Below, piece by piece: positions 1-5,796 of a stretch of 5,796 nucleotides of DNA; position 1 is the first letter of the stretch; each line of letters begins with the position of its first letter. A model generated the notes under the pieces. It ran no database searches and had not been told where the DNA came from. It saw only the letters and a list, made by a program, of their open reading frames with translations. A program made the translations under genes and the position numbers. The DNA is from Bacteroidales bacterium (lineage in GTDB: Bacteria; Bacteroidota; Bacteroidia; Bacteroidales; UBA7960), in NCBI GenBank assembly GCA_007131895.1, contig SLPR01000082.1, positions 1 through 5,796 of the forward strand, given 5' to 3'.

Positions 1-149
1 CAACGGAATACAATTCCTTCTTTGTGGGCTTTGTTTTGTAACAATGCAAGAATTTCGCGAACACGCTGCGGTTCCTCATGCTGAATCAAATACTCAAGCG
101 ATTCCAGCCATTCTTTGTTTTCTAAATCGTAATACTCTTTTTTGCTCAT
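1..149 (-). CDS. aceE: Pyruvate dehydrogenase E1 component, homodimeric AceE type (partial, N-terminus only)
   Basis: Only the first 49 codons are inside the window; the gene runs off the left edge. The start is ATG at 149 (minus strand), reading MSKKEYYDLENKEWLESL onward without a stop. Residues 12-46 resemble, from memory, the N-terminus of E. coli AceE: a KEW-L motif where E. coli has RDW-L, an acidic HEEP segment, an arginine-rich helix, and a lysine/glycine-rich turn ending in GI. In that family this N-terminal region contacts the E2 acetyltransferase, while the thiamine diphosphate site lies further on and cannot be checked here. The full protein would decarboxylate pyruvate in the cytoplasmic pyruvate dehydrogenase complex. 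The gene is divergent from pfkA, a sensible pairing of glycolysis entry and exit. No Shine-Dalgarno sequence is evident before the start. The family call rests on about 35 residues, so another protein with a similar helix is possible. Confidence 0.62.
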   Translation of the reverse strand, partial: MSKKEYYDLENKEWLESLEYLIQHEEPQRVREILALLQNKAHKEGIVFR

Positions 150-196
150 GATATTATCTGTGGTTTAAAAATAAGACACCAAAATATTCCCTTATA

Positions 197-218
197 TAAA
201 GGAAAAGTAAAGGAAAAG
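197..218. repeat. 11-bp tandem duplication (two exact copies)
   Basis: TAAAGGAAAAG occurs twice back to back at 197-207 and 208-218 with no mismatch. It lies in the probable 5' leader of the aceE-like gene, between its candidate promoter and its start codon. It may be a replication-slippage duplication; no function is evident. Confidence 0.85.
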
Positions 219-227
219 TTCACATAA

Positions 228-244
228 CCTGTCAATATTACAGG
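228..244. promoter_or_regulatory. Inverted repeat CCTGT-N7-ACAGG, possible operator
   Basis: Two perfect 5-bp arms, CCTGT (228-232) and ACAGG (240-244), flank the 7-bp spacer CAATATT, making a 17-bp dyad. It covers the candidate -7 element of the minus-strand aceE-like promoter, where a repressor would sit. I do not recognise it as a known regulator's site, and short arms like these can occur by chance. Confidence 0.3.
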
Positions 245-260
245 ATTTATTGATTAGCAA
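233..260 (-). promoter_or_regulatory. Candidate promoter for the aceE-like gene
   Basis: On the minus strand, TTG (258-260) is followed after 17 nt by TAATATTG (233-240). This matches the Bacteroidota -33 TTG and seven of eight positions of the -7 element TAnnTTTG. It would give a leader of roughly 75 nt. Competing minus-strand -7 candidates are a perfect TATTTTTG at 281-288, whose nearest TTG is only 14 nt upstream, and a TATTTTG with a one-base-short core at 180-186. The choice among them is inference. Confidence 0.35.
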
Positions 261-343
261 GCTTTTATACCACTAAGTTACAAAAATAAATTGACTGAAG
301 AACAATGTGAAATACTCAAAGCATAAAATTATTGTTTAATCAT

Positions 344-351
344 TAACTTTG
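344..351 (+). promoter_or_regulatory. Candidate -7 promoter element for pfkA
   Basis: TAACTTTG is a full match to the Bacteroidota -7 consensus TAnnTTTG and lies 35 nt before the pfkA start, implying a leader of about 25-30 nt. The usual TTG at about -33 is not found at 17-23 nt spacing; the nearest upstream TTG (332-334) is only 9 nt away. The -7 match and its position are the support; the upstream half is weak. Confidence 0.55.
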
Positions 352-386
352 CATCTCAATAATAACAATCAAAAAAACTCATCTGA

Positions 387-1361
387 ATGGAAAAAATGAA
401 AAAAATAGCAGTGCTGACCTCAGGAGGAGATGCACCAGGGATGAATGCAGCCATCAGGGCTGTAGTAAGGGCAGGTATTGCCAATAAGCTGGATGTTTAT
501 GGAGTATTGAGAGGATATAAGGGTCTTATCAGCAATGAGTTTATAAAGTTAAAATCGACAGACGTTAGCAAAATCATACAAACCGGGGGCACCATTCTGG
601 GAACCGCCCGCAGCCCTGAATTCAGGGAGAAAGAAGGCCGGACAAAAGCCTTCGAGAACCTGAAAGCAAACAAGATTGATGGCCTTGTGGTTATTGGAGG
701 TGATGGTTCATTTGCCGGAGCAAGCCTGATATCAAGAGAACATAATTTTCCTGTAATTGGAATACCGGGCACGATTGACAATGACCTTTACGGAACTGAC
801 TATACCATTGGTTATGATACAGCCTTGAACAATGTTGTGGATGCAGTAGACAAAATCCGCGATACTGCCAGCTCGCACGATCGGGTTTTCTTTGTGGAAG
901 TTATGGGACGTGAAGCAGGGTTTATTGCCCTCCGCAGCGGTATTGCCTGTGGTGCAGAGGCAATCCTTATCCCTGAGCTGGACGGACAGGTTGACAAATT
1001 AATGACATTCCTCGCTGACCAGGGAAAAAAGAAGAAGTCGAGTATCATTATGGTTGCTGAGGGTAAAAAAGAGGGCAATACACTGGAAATTGCCAGATTG
1101 GTGGAAAGCAAATTTCCCGAGCTGGATGTACGGGTCTCTATTCTCGGGCATATTCAGCGTGGAGGGAGTCCTACTGCTTACGACAGGGTAACGGCAAGCA
1201 GAATGGGTGTTGCTGCAGTGGATGCTTTGCTCAACGACCAGAGAAGTATCATGGTAGGAATTGCGGACAATGACATTACACATGTTCCATTGAACAAAAC
1301 CGTGAAATTGCACAAAACCGTAAACCCGGATTTACTGGACATCATTGACTTGCTCATCTGA
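387..1361 (+). CDS. pfkA: ATP-dependent 6-phosphofructokinase
   Basis: This cytoplasmic enzyme phosphorylates fructose 6-phosphate to fructose 1,6-bisphosphate, the committed step of glycolysis. At 324 residues it matches the usual length of about 320. Visible motifs are the nucleotide-binding GGDAPGMN (13-20), GGDGS (104-108), PGTIDND (127-133) with catalytic Asp131 and Asp133, MGR (173-175), Glu225, and LGHIQRGGSP (253-262) with His255 and Arg258 for sugar-phosphate binding. Glycine in GGDGS and in PGTIDND, where PPi-dependent enzymes have Asp and Lys, predicts ATP as phosphoryl donor. Arginines matching the E. coli effector-site R21, R25 and R154 are present (R24, R28, R158), so allosteric control is plausible. 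ATG at 387 gives MEKMKK; ATG at 396 would give MKKIAVL, closer to typical family starts, and cannot be excluded. Neither has a clear Shine-Dalgarno sequence. It is probably co-transcribed with the glutaminase gene 41 bp downstream. Confidence 0.97.
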   Translation: MEKMKKIAVLTSGGDAPGMNAAIRAVVRAGIANKLDVYGVLRGYKGLISNEFIKLKSTDVSKIIQTGGTILGTARSPEFREKEGRTKAFENLKANKIDGLVVIGGDGSFAGASLISREHNFPVIGIPGTIDNDLYGTDYTIGYDTALNNVVDAVDKIRDTASSHDRVFFVEVMGREAGFIALRSGIACGAEAILIPELDGQVDKLMTFLADQGKKKKSSIIMVAEGKKEGNTLEIARLVESKFPELDVRVSILGHIQRGGSPTAYDRVTASRMGVAAVDALLNDQRSIMVGIADNDITHVPLNKTVKLHKTVNPDLLDIIDLLI

Positions 1362-1402
1362 TTGCAACAGCCATCTCTATCGACATTTTTAAGCTTCAGG
1401 CA

Positions 1403-2317
1403 ATGAACTACCAGGAAATACTGGAAACCATTTATTCCCGAATCAAAGAGGGAGAAAATCAGGGTGCGACAGCTACTTATATCCCTGAGTTATCCAAAGT
1501 AGATCCGGAGAAATTCGGAGTGAATCTCACTACCGTGAACAACCAAAGTTTTGGTGTGGGAGACACCCGGGATAAGTTTTCTATTCAAAGCATTGCCAAA
1601 GTTCTGACGCTTTGTCTTGCCTATCAGTTAAGAGGAGAGAGTATCTGGAAAAGACTGGGCTATGAACCCTCCGGCACAGCCTTCAATTCATTGGTGCAGT
1701 TGGAAAGTGATCAGGGCATTCCACGAAATCCGTTAATCAATGCCGGAGCACTGGTAATTTGCGATATTCTGATGAGCGCCCTGGGTGATGCGCGGGAAGA
1801 ATTCCTCCAATTTGTCAGAGATATTGCAGGCAATGCAAGCATCAACTATTCCGACCACATTGTAGAATCTGAAAAATCAGCAGGATTTGTCAATATTGCC
1901 TTGTGCAATTATATCAAATCCTTTGGCAACATTCACAACGATTGTGACGATGTGCTGGACTTCTATTTTAAAATGTGCTCCATTGAGCTTACCTGTGAAG
2001 AGTTGTCACAAACCTTTCTTTTCCTGGCCAACGGTGGCCGTAAAGCACTCCCCTCCAAACCGTTACTCACCCCGAGCCAGGTCAAACGCACCAATGCCAT
2101 CATGCAAACCTGCGGACTGTATGACGAATCGGGCGACTTTGCCTTCAGGGTCGGGCTTCCGGGGAAAAGTGGCGTGGGCGGAGGCATTGTGGCAGTCTAT
2201 CCCGGCCACTATTGTATCACCGTTTGGAGTCCAAAACTCAACAAAAAAGGAAACTCTTACAGAGGCATGAAGTTTCTGGAGGAGTTTACTACTTTGACGG
2301 AAATGTCGATCTTTTAA
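1403..2317 (+). CDS. glsA: Glutaminase (serine-dependent beta-lactamase-like fold)
   Basis: Hydrolyses L-glutamine to L-glutamate and ammonium in the cytoplasm. The 304 residues match the bacterial glutaminase length of about 305-310 and cover the whole domain. The catalytic SxxK pair is Ser63-Lys66 in SIQSIAKV. Residues lining the glutamine site in human KGA are all recognisable: Tyr26 (YIPEL), Asn113 (NPLINAGA), Glu157, Asn164, Tyr188 (DFYFKMCS), Tyr240 and Val258 (KSGVGGG). The sequence is close to E. coli YneH (GlsB) as I remember it, notably SIQSI-KV and NSLVQLE, so glsB would also be a reasonable symbol. ATG at 1403 is preceded only by a weak AGG. The 41-bp gap after pfkA shows no terminator or promoter motif, suggesting a shared transcript. 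Paralogues in other bacteria contribute to acid resistance through ammonia release; whether this one does is unknown. Confidence 0.96.
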   Translation: MNYQEILETIYSRIKEGENQGATATYIPELSKVDPEKFGVNLTTVNNQSFGVGDTRDKFSIQSIAKVLTLCLAYQLRGESIWKRLGYEPSGTAFNSLVQLESDQGIPRNPLINAGALVICDILMSALGDAREEFLQFVRDIAGNASINYSDHIVESEKSAGFVNIALCNYIKSFGNIHNDCDDVLDFYFKMCSIELTCEELSQTFLFLANGGRKALPSKPLLTPSQVKRTNAIMQTCGLYDESGDFAFRVGLPGKSGVGGGIVAVYPGHYCITVWSPKLNKKGNSYRGMKFLEEFTTLTEMSIF

Positions 2318-2438
2318 AGTCTCTCAGAACAAATGCCTGCCGGCCAAATTTGAGCAGAAAAAGAAACTGCCACCTTTTCTTTTGTTTCACTTTCAACAAA
2401 AAAAAGCTTTAAAAGCTAAAATTGTTAATGGATTTATT

Positions 2439-2462
2439 CTCTCTTTTTTTTATTTTTGAGAG
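2439..2462. other. Weak hairpin with T-rich loop
   Basis: CTCTC (2439-2443) can pair with GAGAG (2458-2462) across a 14-nt loop made almost only of T. The stem is short and no T-tract follows on the plus strand, so it is a poor intrinsic terminator for the glutaminase gene. Its right arm overlaps the candidate promoter of the downstream transporter. It is recorded as structure only. Confidence 0.3.
2451..2458 (+). promoter_or_regulatory. Candidate -7 promoter element for the transporter gene
   Basis: TATTTTTG fully matches TAnnTTTG and lies in the 216-bp gap before the transporter, predicting a start near 2465 and a leader of about 70 nt. The closest upstream TTG (2422-2424) is 26 nt away, longer than the usual 17-23, so the -33 half is poor. 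The T-rich surroundings raise the chance of a fortuitous match. Confidence 0.42.
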
Positions 2463-2468
2463 GAGATA

Positions 2469-2516
2469 ATGGATAAACCTTTCAGAATTGTCTCAAAACC
2501 AGAAACCGAAACGTAA
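2469..2516 (+). CDS. Possible 15-codon leader ORF upstream of the transporter
   Basis: ATG at 2469 opens MDKPFRIVSKPETET and stops at TAA 2514-2516, ending 17 nt before the transporter ATG in a different frame. It is preceded by AGGAG at 2461-2465, the best Shine-Dalgarno-like string in the window, although the 3-nt spacing is short and Bacteroidota rely little on such sequences. A second mini-ORF of 13 codons (ATG at 2428, TAA at 2467-2469) overlaps its start. The peptide has no run of one amino acid that would suggest attenuation. It may well be chance; confidence is low. Confidence 0.15.
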   Translation: MDKPFRIVSKPETET

Positions 2517-2533
2517 TTTAAAGGTAATTAGAT

Positions 2534-3952
2534 ATGGCAACCAGTGACTCAAGATATGCTGCAGAAAAATGGTACAGAAAGGTCAAACTTCAATGGCTGT
2601 TCAACACATCCTCATTCATCGGAAACTTCGTTATTGCACTGATAATTACCTACTTTTTTCGTCAATTAGGTTATGGCACCCCTGTGGATTATGTTTTTTT
2701 CCTGGGTATTCTCTCCATAGGGCTCTGGGTTACTGAGGCCGTGCCACCTTTTGCAGTTGGGATATTCATCATTATCATGCTGGTATTTGGTTTCGGAACG
2801 GATTATATTATCAGCGAAACTGCTCCTGTAGATGTATATGTAGAAACCTGGACCAGTAATGTTATCTGGCTTTTGCTGGGTGGCTTTTTCCTGGCGCAGG
2901 GAATGAAAGAGGTAGAACTGGATCGGTGGTTGTTTCGTTTCACTATCCGCAAGTTTGGTGGTCAGCCCGAGAAATTGCTCATGGGTCTTATGCTGGTAAC
3001 TGCCATTGCCAGCATGGTGATGTCAAACACTGCTACTACCGCTATGATGATATCATCCATCTTGCCACTTATAAAGCTAATGGGCAAAACATCCAATTAT
3101 TCCAAGGCATTGCTGGTGGGTATTCCTGCCGCTGCTTCGGTAGGAGGTATTGGCACTATCATCGGCAGCACACCCAATGCCATCGCTGTAGGAGCCTTGC
3201 AGGAACAGGGCATCCATATTACTTTTATCGACTGGATGCTGGTAGGGACGCCCCTTGGATTGTTGCTGGTATTTTTGTTTTACAAATTCCTTTCAAGCAA
3301 ACTCAAGGTAAAGGACACCCAACTGGACTTATCTTTACTTCCCAAAAGTGATGCAGAAATTGACCCTATTAAGCGCAAAGCAGTTATTGTTACCCTGTTT
3401 GTTACTGTGGGTCTGTGGGTTACAGAGCCTCTTCACGGCATCCCTGTTGCAGCCACTTCTGCAGTTCCTATTTTGTTTCTGACCCTCACACAGGTTATCA
3501 ATTCAGAGCAGGTAAGGTCTTTACCCTGGGATACGCTTATGCTGGTAGCCGGTGGTCTTGCTCTGGGTATTGCCCTTGTGGATGTTGGACTTGCTGACAT
3601 TATCATGAATAAAATCAACAACCTGCCGGTAGCCATTGCAGTGGTTGCATTTCTTTTCAGCATGATTGCAGTGCTACTCTCCAATGTAATGAGCAATACT
3701 GCAGCTGCATCAATACTTATTCCCCTTGCAGTAACTCTACCTTCACCGTTTGGCATTGCAGTGCCGGTAATTGTGGCCATCAGCTGCTCCTGCTCACTGT
3801 TATTGCCGGTAAGTACGCCACCCAATGCCATTGCTTATGCAACCGGCATGATTGATCAAAAGGAGTTCAGAACGGGGGGAATCTTCTTTATTTTTGCAGG
3901 CCCCATTTCGGCCTTTGCTGCAGTAATGGCATGGGTGTGGCTGTATGTTTAA
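2534..3952 (+). CDS. SLC13/DASS family sodium:dicarboxylate (or sulfate) symporter
   Basis: An inner-membrane protein of 472 residues, the normal length for divalent anion:Na+ symporters (VcINDY, SdcS). After a polar, basic N-terminus (1-25) it shows about a dozen hydrophobic segments, beginning near residue 29 and ending at the last residue. The inverted-repeat design is visible: each half has a hairpin-tip SNT motif (S164-N165-T166 and S387-N388-T389) followed by a proline-asparagine loop (GSTPN 211-215; STPPN 427-431). In VcINDY these elements form the two sodium sites and hold the substrate carboxylates. SNT in both halves favours C4-dicarboxylate or citrate-like substrates, but sulfate and other anions cannot be excluded. 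The central loop (about 254-282) is charged, as expected for the cytoplasmic linker. The start ATG at 2534 has AAGG at 2521-2524, and an in-frame stop at 2525-2527 rules out a longer protein. It probably has its own promoter. Confidence 0.93.
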   Translation: MATSDSRYAAEKWYRKVKLQWLFNTSSFIGNFVIALIITYFFRQLGYGTPVDYVFFLGILSIGLWVTEAVPPFAVGIFIIIMLVFGFGTDYIISETAPVDVYVETWTSNVIWLLLGGFFLAQGMKEVELDRWLFRFTIRKFGGQPEKLLMGLMLVTAIASMVMSNTATTAMMISSILPLIKLMGKTSNYSKALLVGIPAAASVGGIGTIIGSTPNAIAVGALQEQGIHITFIDWMLVGTPLGLLLVFLFYKFLSSKLKVKDTQLDLSLLPKSDAEIDPIKRKAVIVTLFVTVGLWVTEPLHGIPVAATSAVPILFLTLTQVINSEQVRSLPWDTLMLVAGGLALGIALVDVGLADIIMNKINNLPVAIAVVAFLFSMIAVLLSNVMSNTAAASILIPLAVTLPSPFGIAVPVIVAISCSCSLLLPVSTPPNAIAYATGMIDQKEFRTGGIFFIFAGPISAFAAVMAWVWLYV

Positions 3953-3994
3953 GCAGGAGAATTGGAACCTTTAACTGAATGATTATCTATCTGC

Positions 3995-5683
3995 TCATAT
4001 TTTCGAAAAGGGTACATTCCTTATCCGTCCCAGATTGAGCAATACAAAACCATCGATGTGCCCGTTCCCGTCCCTTGTCAATTCAATGAGCCCAAGCCAC
4101 TGAAGATAAAAACTATCACCATTAATATGGCTCATTTCTGACTCTCCAAAACCCAGGTATTTCGAAAATGTATCAGGCAGATATAAGGTCAACATATCAT
4201 CTTCATAAACAATCCGGTATTGAGCATCCAGCCCTTGTGGCTTATAGGTTCCGGAAAGAAAGACCTTTTCATCTTCCATGAAAGGAACTGTCCCGGTGAC
4301 TCTCCGGGCTTCATTGTCACTTCCTCTCTGGTGCCAAATCATCTCATCTGCATTGCCATCATTCGAAACGATAAAGGTACATTGCGCATCAAAGGCTTTA
4401 AGAAAGAAATGATTCTCACTTTCTGCAAAAAGCTGATATCGTTCACCCCCGGGTACAACAACCCAGAAGGTATCTTTATCCAGCTGGAAGGCAAGCTCCA
4501 TACCGTCGGGAAGGCGGTAGTTCCCTTCAAATCTTTTAACTTCTTCCACATCAAATTCAACGGCAATACGCGGAGCAACCGGCTTCTCAACAAACTTTTC
4601 TCCAAACATCATTTCTGCTATTGCATTGGACAGGCTGCGAAAACTATTATTTTCCAGATTGCCCAGGTAAACGATAATTATTTGCTCTGAAGGAAAGTAC
4701 ATCAACAAACTTCTGAACCCGGGGACACCCCCGCTGTGATCGGTCATGGGCAGTCCTTTGTAAGTACGTGCAAAGAAACCATTGGTATAGGTGATGGTAT
4801 CGCCATTTTCCAGAATATGTTGCGGTTTCTGAATCCTGTCAAAAAAAGCGGGGTTATAGAGGGTGGGATTAAGAATGCTGCCCGACCATTGAATCATATC
4901 ATCTATACTGGCATAAATATTTCCTCCCCCATAGCTGAAATCATTCATACTACTGAAGGGTGAATACCCGTTTTCCTCCTTTTTGTAACCCACTGCAAAT
5001 AAAGAGCTATCGGAGGGTAGCTCTGTTAAAACCATTGCTGAGTTCATTTTCATGGGCGCAAAAACCTGTTGTTGCATAAAGTCATCAAACTTTTGGTCAG
5101 TGACCCTTTCGATGATGCTGGCCAGCAAAGAGTACCCTCCGTTGGAATACAGATACTCGCTGTTGGGTGGGAAGTTCAGATGCGGATAGGACCTCAGGAT
5201 TTCTATTTCCTCTTGCTGGGTCCAGGTTTCATCGAGCTTAAGCCCTCCCAGAAGGCGGAGCACATCAGTAGAAGGAACACCACTTGTATGGTGCATCAGA
5301 TGCCTAATGGTCACTTCATGCTCATAGGAAGGCAATTCAGGAATGTACCTGCGGATGTCGACATCCAGGTCGAGCTGTCCCTGCTGCTCCAGCATTAATA
5401 TGGCAAAGGAAGTAAACTGTTTGGCAACAGAGGCAATATCGAAAAGGGTGTGTTCATCCACTTTCCGGTTCTTTTCCAGGTTCATCATACCAAAACATCT
5501 CTTCAGCACAACTCCCTCTCCGGAAATCACAGCAATGGCACCTCCTGGCCCCTCAGCCCCATAATGAGCCAATAGCAATGAGTCAACTTTTTTATCCAAT
5601 CCTTCATGGGGAGAAGACATGGCGGCAAACAGCGTTAATACAAAGCAAGTAACGTACGTAAGGCAAATTTTTGTTGTTTTCAT
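3995..5683 (-). CDS. Secreted serine hydrolase, beta-lactamase/class C superfamily, with C-terminal beta-domain
   Basis: Predicted exported hydrolase of 562 residues. Residues 1-22 form a Sec signal peptide: basic KTTK, then a hydrophobic stretch ending FAAMSS. There is no lipobox cysteine at its end, so it is probably a soluble periplasmic or secreted protein. The catalytic domain (about 28-365) carries Ser85-Val-Ala-Lys88 (SxxK), Tyr179-Ser-Asn181 (YxN) and His316-Ser-Gly318 (the HxG variant of KTG). That set is typical of penicillin-binding-protein-like esterases and peptidases of the PF00144 family and gives little basis for calling antibiotic resistance. The C-terminal 180 residues look like two beta-rich modules, each opening with an F/L-x-G-x-Y motif (385-389, 476-480), similar to DUF3471-like extensions in Bacteroidota hydrolases. 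An in-frame ATG at 5719 would add 12 residues ahead of the signal peptide; 5683 is preferred because it starts the signal directly. The gene is convergent with the transporter across 42 bp. The natural substrate is unknown. Confidence 0.9.
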   Translation of the reverse strand: MKTTKICLTYVTCFVLTLFAAMSSPHEGLDKKVDSLLLAHYGAEGPGGAIAVISGEGVVLKRCFGMMNLEKNRKVDEHTLFDIASVAKQFTSFAILMLEQQGQLDLDVDIRRYIPELPSYEHEVTIRHLMHHTSGVPSTDVLRLLGGLKLDETWTQQEEIEILRSYPHLNFPPNSEYLYSNGGYSLLASIIERVTDQKFDDFMQQQVFAPMKMNSAMVLTELPSDSSLFAVGYKKEENGYSPFSSMNDFSYGGGNIYASIDDMIQWSGSILNPTLYNPAFFDRIQKPQHILENGDTITYTNGFFARTYKGLPMTDHSGGVPGFRSLLMYFPSEQIIIVYLGNLENNSFRSLSNAIAEMMFGEKFVEKPVAPRIAVEFDVEEVKRFEGNYRLPDGMELAFQLDKDTFWVVVPGGERYQLFAESENHFFLKAFDAQCTFIVSNDGNADEMIWHQRGSDNEARRVTGTVPFMEDEKVFLSGTYKPQGLDAQYRIVYEDDMLTLYLPDTFSKYLGFGESEMSHINGDSFYLQWLGLIELTRDGNGHIDGFVLLNLGRIRNVPFSKI

Positions 5684-5698
5684 CTGTCTAAAATTGAT

Positions 5699-5726
5699 TA
5701 AAGTTACTAGATGGAACATCCAACAA
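5699..5726 (-). promoter_or_regulatory. Candidate promoter for the serine hydrolase
   Basis: On the minus strand, TTG (5724-5726) is followed after 17 nt by TAACTTTA (5699-5706), a seven-of-eight match to TAnnTTTG. Transcription would begin roughly 5-15 nt before the ATG at 5683, inside the longer reading frame that starts at 5719, which supports the shorter start. It is a pattern match only. The rest of 5727-5796 shows no gene or other recognised signal. Confidence 0.35.
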
Positions 5727-5796
5727 CACTCTTAATACACTGGCTGACAGGTTGTTTCCTAAATAGTCATACTCGTGTGTGTTTAAAAGTTAATCA

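Noticed and set aside
555..557. PfkA has Ser57 where the E. coli enzyme has the effector-site arginine R54, suggesting altered allostery.
   Set aside because: A gapless alignment from memory gives this difference, but the Bacillus enzyme as I recall it also lacks arginine there and is still allosteric. The other effector-site arginines are kept, so the change is not remarkable.
1887..2270. Long open frames overlapping the glutaminase gene in other frames, and similar open frames opposite pfkA, the transporter and the hydrolase.
   Set aside because: They have low-complexity or composition-driven translations with no family resemblance, and lie wholly within genes whose motifs are unmistakable.
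2408..2420. AGCTTTAAAAGCT as a terminator hairpin after the glutaminase gene.
   Set aside because: Only a 4-bp A/T-rich stem with a 5-nt loop is possible and no T-run follows; it is too weak to call.
3953..3994. Possible bidirectional terminator between the convergent transporter and hydrolase genes.
   Set aside because: Only AGCAG and CTGCT can pair, across a loop of more than 30 nt and overlapping the stop codons, with no T-tract. The palindrome TTTTCGAAAA at 4000-4009 is within the hydrolase gene and leaves no loop.
3995..5683. Calling the hydrolase a class C beta-lactamase conferring antibiotic resistance.
   Set aside because: The third motif is HSG rather than the KTG usual in AmpC enzymes, and the long C-terminal extension is typical of the broader esterase/peptidase members.
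5745..5753. AACCTGTCA (minus strand) also occurs at 226-234 on the plus strand, suggesting a shared regulatory site for the hydrolase and aceE-like genes.
   Set aside because: A single 9-mer shared between two intergenic regions of this size is within chance expectation, and the second copy lacks the partner ACAGG arm.

Overview
The window looks like ordinary chromosomal DNA from a member of the Bacteroidota (Bacteroidetes). The signs are moderate-to-low GC, A/T-rich intergenic regions, start codons with weak or absent Shine-Dalgarno sequences, and several matches in intergenic DNA to the phylum's promoter element TAnnTTTG. The protein families fit. I cannot name a genus from sequence alone.

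Layout, left to right. Positions 1-149 (minus strand) hold the first 49 codons of a gene that reads like aceE, the homodimeric-type pyruvate dehydrogenase E1; the rest lies outside the window. A 237-bp divergent intergenic region (150-386) follows, carrying candidate promoters for both directions, an exact 11-bp tandem duplication and a CCTGT/ACAGG inverted repeat. On the plus strand come pfkA (ATP-dependent 6-phosphofructokinase, 387-1361) and, 41 bp later, a glutaminase (1403-2317); these two probably share a transcript. A 216-bp gap (2318-2533) holds a promoter-like motif, a weak hairpin and a possible 15-codon leader ORF, and leads to an SLC13/DASS-family sodium:anion symporter (2534-3952). 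Converging on it, 42 bp away, is a secreted serine hydrolase of the beta-lactamase/class C superfamily with a C-terminal beta-rich extension (3995-5683, minus). The last 113 bp (5684-5796) contain only its probable upstream region.

Together the genes suggest central carbon and nitrogen supply: PfkA commits sugar to glycolysis, the AceE-like protein would carry pyruvate to acetyl-CoA, glutaminase releases glutamate and ammonium, and the symporter probably imports C4-dicarboxylates or related anions. The exported hydrolase has no evident link to them. All four complete genes keep their family active-site or binding motifs, and no frameshift, mobile element, CRISPR array, tRNA or rRNA was seen. 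I found no convincing sign of an undescribed system. The items most worth a second look are the regulatory-looking intergenic structures and the pfkA-glutaminase pairing.
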